In this document: positions 50,669-59,917 of the stretch, in pieces | Layout of the letters: each line of letters starts with the position of its first letter | How positions within the stretch are numbered: the first letter of the stretch is position 1 | Source: Vagococcus bubulae | GTDB lineage: Bacteria > Bacillota > Bacilli > Lactobacillales > Vagococcaceae | DNA: 64,000 nt | Assembly (NCBI RefSeq): GCF_003950315.1 | Contig: NZ_NGJT01000001.1 | Coordinates: 62,001-126,000 of the forward strand | Direction: 5' to 3' | Program-made: the position numbers and the translations under genes | The notes under the pieces: model-generated | What the model saw: only the letters and a program-made list of their open reading frames with translations | What the model was told of the DNA's origin: nothing | Databases searched by the model: none

Positions 50669-52531
50669 ATGGATTATAAAAAAACAGCGAAAGAAATTTA
50701 CCAAGCATTAGGAGAAGAACAAAATATTATTTCAGTTACTCATTGTATGACGAGACTTAGGGTGAAATTAAAAAATACGGATAAGGTTGATGATGCAAAA
50801 GTTAAAGATATTCCTGGGGTTATGGGGGTTATGAAAAAAGGAGGACAATATCAAGTTATTTTAGGAAATGATGTCAATAAATACTACAAAGAGTTTATAA
50901 AATTAGGTGATTTTAAAACAGATGATGCAAGTGAAGAGCCTAAAGAAAAAACAACGGTATTAAATGCGATTGTAGACGTGATAACTAGTTGTATGTCTCC
51001 CTTAATTCCCGCTTTAATTGGTGGAGGGATGATTAAAGTATTACTGATTATACTACCGATGATTAATTTACTTAGCAAAGATTCTCAAACGTTTGCCGTG
51101 TTATCATTTTTTGGTGATGCTCCGTTTTATTTTATTCCAATCATGTTAGCTTATACCGCTGCACAGAAATTTAAAGTATCACCAATGTTGGCAGTCACTG
51201 TGGCAGGGATTATGTTGCATCCTAATTTCGTTGCATTAGTAGCGGAAGGAAATCCTTTAAACGTTTTTGGGTTACCTATTACGTTGGCATCCTATGGTTC
51301 ATCAGTTATTCCAATTTTAATTGTAGTTTGGTTGATGAGTTATATTGAACGATTCTTTGACAAAATCATTCCATCTGTTATTCAAAGTTTTGCAAAACCG
51401 TTATTAGTTATTATTGTATCCGGTGTGCTAGCTTTAGTTATTGTAGGGCCTTTAGGAACATTGGTAGGTGAAGGGTTATCTACTATGATGATTTGGTTAC
51501 AAGACAAAGCAGGTTGGTTAGCATTAGGGTTGATGGCTGCTTTTATGCCTTTAATTGTTATGACAGGGATGCATTGGGCATTTGCACCAATTTTTTTAAT
51601 AGCCTCTTTCCAAAATCCAGATATGCTTATTTTACCTGCTATGTTAGCTTCGAATATTGCTCAAGGAGCTTCTGCGTTAGCAGTATCATTTAAATCAAAA
51701 AATAAAGACACAAAACAAACAGCATTAGCTGCCAGTTTATCTGCCTTAATAGCTGGTGTAACGGAACCTGGTTTATATGGGATTGCATTGAAATTTAAGA
51801 AACCGTTGTATGCGTCAATGTTAGCTTCAGGAATTATGGGTGTATTTGCAGGGTTTGTCCATTTAGAATCTTATGCATTTGCTGTACCATCATTTATTTC
51901 ACTTCCTCAGTTTATTGGAGAAAATGGAAACTCAAATATTATTAATGCCATAATTGTTGCGGTTGGCTCATTTATTTTATCATTTGTTTTTACTTGGATT
52001 TACGGATTTAACGAAGAAAGTATGTCATCAAATGACCAGAGCCAAGTAGATAATACTCATTTATCTGTTAGCAATGATCCGAAAAAAGTGTATTCTCCTG
52101 TAAAAGGTCAATTAGTAGCATTAGAAAAAGTAAATGATCCAACTTTTTCTGAGAAAATAATGGGAGATGGTATCGCTGTTGTTCCGGAAAACAATGAGAT
52201 AGTTGCTCCATTTTCTGGAGTTGTGTCGGCAGTTTTTCCGACAAAACATGCAATAGGATTAACCAGTGATTCTGGTATTGAATTGTTAATTCATATAGGA
52301 ATTGACACAGTTGAATTAAACGGTAAATATTTTGAATCGTTTGTTGAATCAGGCGATACAGTCGAAAAAGGACAAAAAATGATTACTGTTGACATAGAGA
52401 AAGTGAAAGAAGCTGGATATGACATAGTGACTCCTGTTATTGTGACAAATACCGCAAATTATATTGACATTGTTGTGCCAAATGATACTGGTGATGTTTC
52501 AAATCAAGATACTATTTTATATACAATTTAG
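50669..52531 (+). CDS. bglP: Beta-glucoside PTS transporter, EIIBCA
   Basis: A 620-residue phosphotransferase permease that takes up and phosphorylates aryl-beta-glucosides or beta-disaccharides. The domain order is EIIB (1-90; phospho-Cys26 in THCMTRLR), EIIC (about 105-455 with about ten membrane segments; GMHWAFAPIF and GVTEPGLYGI signatures) and EIIA (about 470-620; His542 in LLIHIGIDTVEL). It follows the RAT switch and is 18 bases from the phospho-beta-glucosidase gene. Confidence 0.95.
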   Translation: MDYKKTAKEIYQALGEEQNIISVTHCMTRLRVKLKNTDKVDDAKVKDIPGVMGVMKKGGQYQVILGNDVNKYYKEFIKLGDFKTDDASEEPKEKTTVLNAIVDVITSCMSPLIPALIGGGMIKVLLIILPMINLLSKDSQTFAVLSFFGDAPFYFIPIMLAYTAAQKFKVSPMLAVTVAGIMLHPNFVALVAEGNPLNVFGLPITLASYGSSVIPILIVVWLMSYIERFFDKIIPSVIQSFAKPLLVIIVSGVLALVIVGPLGTLVGEGLSTMMIWLQDKAGWLALGLMAAFMPLIVMTGMHWAFAPIFLIASFQNPDMLILPAMLASNIAQGASALAVSFKSKNKDTKQTALAASLSALIAGVTEPGLYGIALKFKKPLYASMLASGIMGVFAGFVHLESYAFAVPSFISLPQFIGENGNSNIINAIIVAVGSFILSFVFTWIYGFNEESMSSNDQSQVDNTHLSVSNDPKKVYSPVKGQLVALEKVNDPTFSEKIMGDGIAVVPENNEIVAPFSGVVSAVFPTKHAIGLTSDSGIELLIHIGIDTVELNGKYFESFVESGDTVEKGQKMITVDIEKVKEAGYDIVTPVIVTNTANYIDIVVPNDTGDVSNQDTILYTI

Positions 52532-53968
<1,437 letters not shown>

Positions 53969-53976
53969 AAAGATTC

Positions 53977-54027
53977 AAAATCTCTCTTTATGATAAGTTT
54001 ATTCTTATCATGAAGAGAGATTTTTTG
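53977..54027 (+). terminator. Terminator of the beta-glucoside operon
   Basis: A 20-bp stem with AAAATCTCTC on the left and GAGAGATTTT on the right, including TGATAAG / CTTATCA near the loop, followed by T6. Confidence 0.9.
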
Positions 54028-54171
54028 TTATGATAAAGGAATTTAATTGTCTTTATTGCTAACTAAATAACAAAAAATGAAACTTTTTTAATATTAATGA
54101 TAATTATATTGTTTAATTATTGGTTTTTGGATTACAATATAATCAAATATATAAATAAAAGAGGGATGATT

Positions 54172-57051
54172 ATGAAGAAAATAACGATTTTTTTATTGTT
54201 ATTAGTGGGAATTCTTTTTACAGTACCTAAGACACAAGTGGAGGCAAGTAAATTACCTGATGAGCCTAAGAAAAATGTAAGACTTGATATTAACTTAAAG
54301 GATAATCCGGATGTGCATTTAAACAATATCAACTTAATGCCATCAAGATTATATACGTTAACAGATGATGATCAAAATATCTACTTCTGTTTAGACGAAG
54401 GCAAATATTACCCAAATAATGTTGATTATACACTTGATACTAGTAAAAAATTATCAGGGCCTGTTTTGTGGTTAATGCAAAACTATTTTACAAATATTGA
54501 TAAAAATGTCCCTGTAAAAAATGTGCCAGACTATCAAAGTGCGAATAATTTAACTCGGTATACTGCTACACAAATTGCGATATGGAAATTAACCGGAGCA
54601 AACTTTAAAGATATTATTATTGAATCAAACCCTTTAATTCAACAACTATATGAAGAAGCAAAAGATAAAACAACTGATGGGGATAGCTATCAACAAACCA
54701 TCGAAAAAATTGATAATATTGAGATTAATGTAAAAGATATTATTCCAAATGGTGAAGATGAAAATAACTATTACTATAAAATGACATTTCAAGATAATAT
54801 TGATGCTGAAACAGAAAAACTAATTCAAATAGATGATAATGATACAAATATAGATGTTCATCTACTAAAAAATGGGAAAACCACAGATATTACAAAGGAT
54901 GTTAAGACAGAATCAAATTTTGCCACACGAACTATTTCTCTTACAATTCCTAAAAAAATAATAGATGAAGATAAATCACCTGATACAGAACTATATTGTA
55001 ATATTGACACGATCGTGCGAAGTAAAGAACCTTACTATGTTGTCTATTATGCCAAACCAATTGTGCAACCAATAGGAACCTTACAACCGATTGAAAAAAG
55101 ATTGGTTACTCGTGCAAGTATTGACTTCGATGGAACAGAAACCTCATTTTCTGTTTTGAAACACTGGGAAGACCAAGATAATCAAGATGGTTTAAGACCA
55201 CAAAAATTAGCTGTCCAACTTTATCAAAGCGATAAACCTTATCAATTTAGTAAAAATGAAAGCATCACAACAGGTAATGAATCAAAATTTGAAGAACTTA
55301 AATACTTAGATGAATCCAATGACTGGGAGTACATTTGGGGAAACTTACCAGTAAAAAATGATGAGGGACAGCCTGTCTACTACACTGTTAGGGAGGAATT
55401 TGATTCTAAAGATTATGAATTAACTATCCAAGCGACTGATGAAGGGAAAGCCTTATTATTAAAAAATAAACATAAAGTAGAAGAAGTCGTCATTGAAGGC
55501 GAAAAAGTTTGGAATGATTCAAATAATCAAGATGGTGTTCGACCTAATGCTGTGACCATTGAATTATTTGCTAATGGCAAATCCGTTATGAAACAAGAAG
55601 TTTCAGAACAAAACAATTGGAAGTTTCAATTTAAAGGATTACCAAAATATGAAAATGGAAAAGAAATAGTCTATACAGCAAAAGAAATAAATGTACCAAA
55701 AGGCTATAACTCAACCATTAATAATGATGAGAATGGAAACATTGTCATCACAAACTCTCATGAGCCAGAAAAAACAGAAATTTCCGGCAAGAAAACATGG
55801 AATGATGCCAATAATCAAGACGGCAAACGCCCAAAATCAATCAAAGTAAACTTATTGGCAAATGGCGTCAAAGTTGACTCGAAAACAGTGACTGAAAAGG
55901 ATAATTGGGCCTATACATTTAGCGACTTAGATAAATATGAAAATGGCGAACCAATTGTTTATACTGTTAATGAGGACAGTGTTCCTGATTACACCGTCTC
56001 AATTAAGGGCAATGACATAATCAATAGCTACATACCAGGAAAAACAAGTGTCACCGTATCAAAACATTGGAATGACTCAAATAACCAAGATGGTATTCGT
56101 CCACAAGATATTAGTGTTCAACTCTATGCTGATGGCAAAGAATCAGGTAAACCTGTGACACTAAACGAAGAGAACAAATGGCAACATACATGGAAAGAGT
56201 TAGATGAAAAGAAAGATGGTAAGACCATTGAGTACACAGTAAAAGAAATAAACGTACCAAAAGGCTATAACTCAACCATTACCAATAATGAAAATGGAAA
56301 TATTTTAATCACGAACTCTCATGAACCAGAAAAAACAGAAATTTCTGGCAAAAAAACATGGAATGATGCAAACAACCAAGACGGTAAACGTCCAGAATCA
56401 ATCAAGGTAAACTTATTGGCAAATGGCGTTAAAGTTGACTCTAAAACAGTGACTGAAAAAGATAATTGGGCGTATACGTTTAGCGACTTAGATAAATATG
56501 AAAATGGTGAACCAATTGTTTATACTGTTAATGAGGACAGTGTGCCTGACTACACCGTCTCAATCAAAGACAATGACATCACAAATAGTTACACACCAGG
56601 AAAAACAAGTATCACTGTATCAAAACATTGGAGTGACTTAAACAACCAAGATGGTATTCGTCCGCAAGACATTAGCGTTCAACTGTATGCCGATGGAAAA
56701 GAACTCGGTAAACCTGTGACACTTAATGAAGGAAATAAATGGCAATACACTTGGAAAGAATTAGCCGAAAAGAAAAATGGTAAAGCTGTTGAGTATACAG
56801 TGAAAGAAATAAATGTACCAAAAGGCTATACTGCTACTGTCTCAGATGATGGTAAAGGACACATCACTTTGACAAACTCTCACAACGTATCAAAAGAACC
56901 TGGAACAAATGGAAGTGGTACAACACCAAATAATAATAATAATCCAAATTTACCAAGTACAGGTGAAGCCCGTTCAATGAGTCCAATTTTCTATGGAACA
57001 GGCATATTATTAATGTCAATGGGTGCTTTTTATATTAGAAGAAAACACTAA
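54172..57051 (+). CDS. Thioester-domain, Cna_B-repeat, LPXTG surface protein
   Basis: A 959-residue cell-wall protein. Signal peptide at 1-25; then a thioester (TQXA-like) domain, in which Cys in IYFCLDEG and Gln in TATQIAIWKLTG would form the internal bond used to attach covalently to host or surface targets. Next come six Cna_B-type domains, each with K.W.D.NNQDG.RP, that usually form stabilising isopeptide bonds. The end is a Gly/Asn linker, sortase signal LPSTGEARS, membrane helix and RRKH tail. ATG 54172 follows GAGGG. Two Cna_B pairs are a near-identical duplication with a 561-base period. Confidence 0.95.
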   Translation: MKKITIFLLLLVGILFTVPKTQVEASKLPDEPKKNVRLDINLKDNPDVHLNNINLMPSRLYTLTDDDQNIYFCLDEGKYYPNNVDYTLDTSKKLSGPVLWLMQNYFTNIDKNVPVKNVPDYQSANNLTRYTATQIAIWKLTGANFKDIIIESNPLIQQLYEEAKDKTTDGDSYQQTIEKIDNIEINVKDIIPNGEDENNYYYKMTFQDNIDAETEKLIQIDDNDTNIDVHLLKNGKTTDITKDVKTESNFATRTISLTIPKKIIDEDKSPDTELYCNIDTIVRSKEPYYVVYYAKPIVQPIGTLQPIEKRLVTRASIDFDGTETSFSVLKHWEDQDNQDGLRPQKLAVQLYQSDKPYQFSKNESITTGNESKFEELKYLDESNDWEYIWGNLPVKNDEGQPVYYTVREEFDSKDYELTIQATDEGKALLLKNKHKVEEVVIEGEKVWNDSNNQDGVRPNAVTIELFANGKSVMKQEVSEQNNWKFQFKGLPKYENGKEIVYTAKEINVPKGYNSTINNDENGNIVITNSHEPEKTEISGKKTWNDANNQDGKRPKSIKVNLLANGVKVDSKTVTEKDNWAYTFSDLDKYENGEPIVYTVNEDSVPDYTVSIKGNDIINSYIPGKTSVTVSKHWNDSNNQDGIRPQDISVQLYADGKESGKPVTLNEENKWQHTWKELDEKKDGKTIEYTVKEINVPKGYNSTITNNENGNILITNSHEPEKTEISGKKTWNDANNQDGKRPESIKVNLLANGVKVDSKTVTEKDNWAYTFSDLDKYENGEPIVYTVNEDSVPDYTVSIKDNDITNSYTPGKTSITVSKHWSDLNNQDGIRPQDISVQLYADGKELGKPVTLNEGNKWQYTWKELAEKKNGKAVEYTVKEINVPKGYTATVSDDGKGHITLTNSHNVSKEPGTNGSGTTPNNNNNPNLPSTGEARSMSPIFYGTGILLMSMGAFYIRRKH
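55761..56882 (+). repeat. Two tandem 561-bp units in the surface protein gene
   Basis: Unit 1 (55761-56321) and unit 2 (56322-56882) each encode 187 residues: one EISGKKTWNDANNQDGKRP domain and one SKHW.D.NNQDGIRPQDISVQ domain. They are almost identical over most of their length, pointing to a recent duplication that can change by recombination. Confidence 0.85.
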
Positions 57052-57064
57052 AATTCATTTTTAT

Positions 57065-57114
57065 AAACATCAATTTATGATGAGTGGAAATCTCGTCATA
57101 GATTGGTGTTTTTG
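57065..57114 (+). terminator. Terminator of the surface protein gene
   Basis: A 20-bp stem (57065-57084 with 57092-57111, three G-U pairs) followed by T residues. Confidence 0.88.
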
Positions 57115-57147
57115 ATACGTTGTAATTTAATCAGTCATAAAGAAACA

Positions 57148-57176
57148 AACGTCAGATTTCGTGTGACGTTTTTTCT
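57148..57176 (+). terminator. Second terminator
   Basis: AACGTCA pairs with TGACGTT, followed by T residues. It insulates the nuclease gene that follows. Confidence 0.75.
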
Positions 57177-57247
57177 TTTACCTATTAGACCTATAAATCA
57201 AAGTAAACATATACTATAATGATAAAAATGGATACGGAGTGATAAGT

Positions 57248-58210
57248 ATGAATACAGATTATAGAAAATTAGATTCCACATCTAACAATGTTCCAAGATG
57301 TGAGGCATTGCTACCATATGCACTTGAAATATTGAAAGATGGAAGAGAGATTCATAAGAATGAGTTTAGAAAACGTGTGATAAAACTTTTAGCAATTCCT
57401 GATGACATAGTAAATATAAAATATCCGAATCATCCTGATGCTGAAGGCATACTAATGGATAGATTGAATTACGTTTTAAGTGATCTATTTAAAGCTAAAG
57501 CTGTAGAAAGAACTAAGCGAGGAGTCTATAAAGTCACAGATTTTGGCATAGGATTACTGGATAAATATGGTGAGAATTTAGATTATACGATATTAAAACA
57601 ACAAGAACCGTATTTAAACTATTTAAAAGAACTAAAAATTAGAAATGAAAAATCTGGCATAGAATCATCTTATTTACAAGAAGGGAATACTGAAGAACAA
57701 GATTTAATGGAAGTTGAAAACATAGTTACTTCTATGAAAAATATGGTAGCTACTGAACTTTTAGAGAAAGTTAGAGCAAGTGACCCTATCTTTTTTGAAA
57801 CGCTTGTTGTAAAACTTTTAGTCGGTATGGGGTATAGCGGTACAAATGGAAATGCTTACGTGACTAAACCAACAAATGATGGTGGAATAGATGGTGTGAT
57901 TAATCAAGATCCCCTAGGTACTAGCACTGTTTATATACAAGCAAAGAGATATGCAGAAGACAACAAAGTTGGACGAGCAGCTATCCAGTCTTTTTATGGG
58001 GCTTTAGCAGATGTTCATGCGGACAGAGGAGTGTTTATTACTACTTCAGATTATTCGAAAGGTGCCATTGATTTTGCAAAAAATCAAGGAATAGTCTTAA
58101 TCAATGGTATAGAATTAACCGATTTGATGATTCAATATGAAATTGGTGTAGAACCAATCAGAGAATATAAACTTTATCGAATTGACAATGACTATTTTGA
58201 AGAAGAATAA
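57248..58210 (+). CDS. Mrr-type restriction endonuclease
   Basis: A 320-residue protein with a winged-helix N-terminal domain of the Mrr_N type (about 15-110; ALLPYALEILKDGREIHKNEFRKRV) and a C-terminal Mrr catalytic domain (about 170-300). The PD-(D/E)xK-type core is visible: FETLVVKLLVGMGYSG, then NDGGIDGVIN and VYIQAKRY. Such enzymes cut DNA carrying methylated bases (type IV). No methylase or specificity gene is adjacent, consistent with type IV. ATG 57248 follows CGGAG; TATAAT lies at 57215-57220. Confidence 0.92.
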   Translation: MNTDYRKLDSTSNNVPRCEALLPYALEILKDGREIHKNEFRKRVIKLLAIPDDIVNIKYPNHPDAEGILMDRLNYVLSDLFKAKAVERTKRGVYKVTDFGIGLLDKYGENLDYTILKQQEPYLNYLKELKIRNEKSGIESSYLQEGNTEEQDLMEVENIVTSMKNMVATELLEKVRASDPIFFETLVVKLLVGMGYSGTNGNAYVTKPTNDGGIDGVINQDPLGTSTVYIQAKRYAEDNKVGRAAIQSFYGALADVHADRGVFITTSDYSKGAIDFAKNQGIVLINGIELTDLMIQYEIGVEPIREYKLYRIDNDYFEEE

Positions 58211-58329
58211 TGATTAAATTACTTCAAGAATATAAATAAAACTATCAATGAAATAAGTTAGCTGAACATGAATTACTACAAAAAACACGCATATAACGGC
58301 GTGGAAGGATAAACAATACTATTAAAAAA

Positions 58330-58388
58330 CTTTCGATATACTAAATAGTGATTACCAACCGCTATAAGAGAATCGAAAGATTTTTTTA
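58330..58388 (+). terminator. Terminator after the Mrr-type gene
   Basis: CTTTCGAT pairs with ATCGAAAG over a 34-base loop, followed by T7. The 120 bases before it (58211-58329) show nothing recognisable. Confidence 0.65.
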
Positions 58389-58399
58389 TTCTGTCATAG

Positions 58400-58720
58400 T
58401 TAAAACGTCACAATTTTATCTGCCCATTCAATCATAGCAACGCAATCATATATTGTTGAGATAGGACATGACGTTGCATCTTCAAGTTGACGAGATTTTA
58501 AACACGTTCCACATGCAAGTAACTCGCCACCAGCATCTTCAAATTTTTTCATTTCTGATACAACATCATAAGTTGCATCAATGATACTCTCAACTTCTAC
58601 AGATTCCCCCATTAAAAAGAATTTTACTTCATGGTTTGAGTTTAATGATGCTACTCCAAGTCTAAATGCATTCCAAGCTTTTTCGTGTTCTTTCGTTTCT
58701 AAAATAATTGCTAATTTCAT
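58400..58720 (-). CDS. DsrE family protein
   Basis: A 106-residue protein of the DsrE/DsrF-like sulfur-relay fold: KLAIILETKEHEKAWNAFRLGV, KFFLMGESVEVE and CGTCLKSR with a CxxC pair, then CVAMIEWADKIVTF. Relatives carry sulfur as persulfide, but the partners are not here and the role is open. ATG 58718-58720 gives the usual family start; an in-frame ATG at 58730-58732 is also possible because neither has a good ribosome site. Confidence 0.8.
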   Translation of the reverse strand: MKLAIILETKEHEKAWNAFRLGVASLNSNHEVKFFLMGESVEVESIIDATYDVVSEMKKFEDAGGELLACGTCLKSRQLEDATSCPISTIYDCVAMIEWADKIVTF

Positions 58721-58918
58721 AATATAACCCATTTCTTTAATTTTTTCGTCAGTACTAAAATGATACTATTTTTGAACTATACGAAATTATGTTGAATAAT
58801 AACAATCAAATAAAAGCTTGTAAAGTACAACATGTTAGAAATAAAACAGTCGTTTTTTTCTTTTGTTATTTTTAACTGATTAATTAATTCTTGATCTTCT
58901 TTAATATCATATCTTAAA

Positions 58919-59257
58919 AATCAAAATATTAATAAACATATTAGTCGGATAAAACATTCATACCAAACTAGATTAAAGATTATGGTGGATAGTTTAGAAG
59001 AATATATGCCAGTAGAAGTTAGTTATACGAAACCAGATGGAGGAATGTTTATCTGGGTCACTTTACCAGAATATTTGGATGCATTTGATATTTTAGATAA
59101 AGCCAAAAAAAATGGGGTTATTTTTGTCCCTGGAAGTGAATTTTATATTGATGGTAAAGGAAAAAATACCATGAGACTAAATTTTACTAATTCGACTGAG
59201 AGCGAGATTAGAAAAGGGATAAACTGTTTATCTAATATAATTAAAGAAGTCTTATGA
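58919..59257 (+). pseudogene. 3' fragment of a PLP-dependent aminotransferase
   Basis: Only the last ~110 residues remain, in one open frame: INKHISRIKHSYQTRLKIMV, then PDGGMFIWVTLP and GVIFVPGSEFYID, RLNFTNSTE. These match the C-terminal domain of MocR/2-aminoadipate-type aminotransferases. The PLP-lysine domain is missing, and no good start with a ribosome site exists (ATG 58982 has none). The left edge of homology is about 58919; the 180 bases before it show nothing recognisable. Confidence 0.8.
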
Positions 59258-59824
59258 GATATCGTACCTTCAACAAGTGGTCTATATGTCGTGTTTGATT
59301 GGTTTGGTAATTCGGCGTTTTACTTTTTACCTTTTCTACTAGCAGTATCAAGTGCCAGAAAATTTAAAGTTAATGAATTTATTGCACTATGTTTAGCTAG
59401 TATTTTATTTGCTCTTGGACTGATTTCAGGCGTGACAGATAATCTGGCTCCTTTGAAATTTTTAGGCATGGATTTACCTTACATGACTTATAGTTCATCA
59501 GTTATTCCAATCATTTTGAGTGTGCTTTTAATGAGTTATATTGAAATCAATTTTTCAATATATGTTAGATTTAATTATCACTGTTCCTCTTATGTTAATT
59601 ATCATAGAACCATTAGGATTTTTACAGGTGGATGGTTATCTAAAGGGTTAATTCAGTTGTTTGATGTTTCTGGTCCGGTAGCTGGAGGATTGTTAGCAGG
59701 ATATAACTTAATAACGCCAGTAGTGATAACCAATTATACCGATTTTGCTAATATTGATGTGGTGTCAAGTGGGCTTGTAGATAATAGCCAACCCTTACTA
59801 GAGGTTAACTTAACCATTAATTAA
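59258..59824 (+). pseudogene. Decayed PTS EIIC/EIIA fragment
   Basis: Starting immediately after the aminotransferase stop and in the same frame, this encodes an EIIC piece (FDWFGNSAFYFLPFLLA ... YSSSVIPIILSVLLMSYIE) similar to residues ~150-240 of the intact bglP. A shift of frame follows: the next homologous segment (LDLIITVPLMLIIIEPLGFL) is in another frame around 59552-59630, and SKGLIQLFDVSGPVAGG is back in the first. It then jumps to the end of an EIIA domain (GYNLITPVVITNYTDFANIDVV). Most of EIIC and EIIA is deleted. Confidence 0.82.
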
Positions 59825-59862
59825 TCCTTTTTTATCACGAAAAATAACATCTTGTATTTATA

Positions 59863-59913
59863 AACCCTCCTATTTAAGGTATGATAAAAAAATAAGCCGT
59901 TATAGGAGGGGTT
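59863..59913 (+). promoter_or_regulatory. Inverted repeat covering the ribosome site of the AraC-family gene
   Basis: CCCTCCTAT (59865-59873) is complementary to ATAGGAGGG (59902-59910), which contains the AGGAGGGG ribosome site for ATG 59918. TATGAT at 59880-59885 with TTTATA 17 bases upstream is a possible promoter. The repeat may be a DNA operator or an RNA hairpin that hides the ribosome site. Confidence 0.6.
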
Positions 59914-59917
59914 AACC

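Noticed and set aside
54172-57051. Interpretation as a pilus major subunit
   Set aside because: There is no pilin-type lysine motif evident and no neighbouring class C sortase; a single anchored adhesin explains the features better.
57149-57170. Possible CRISPR-like or attachment repeat near AACGTCA / TGACGTT
   Set aside because: It is a single short hairpin followed by T residues, which is a terminator; no spaced repeats or integrase are present.
58211-58329. Possible small RNA or antitoxin gene after the Mrr-type nuclease
   Set aside because: No reading frame with a ribosome site and no conserved structure beyond the terminator hairpin could be supported.
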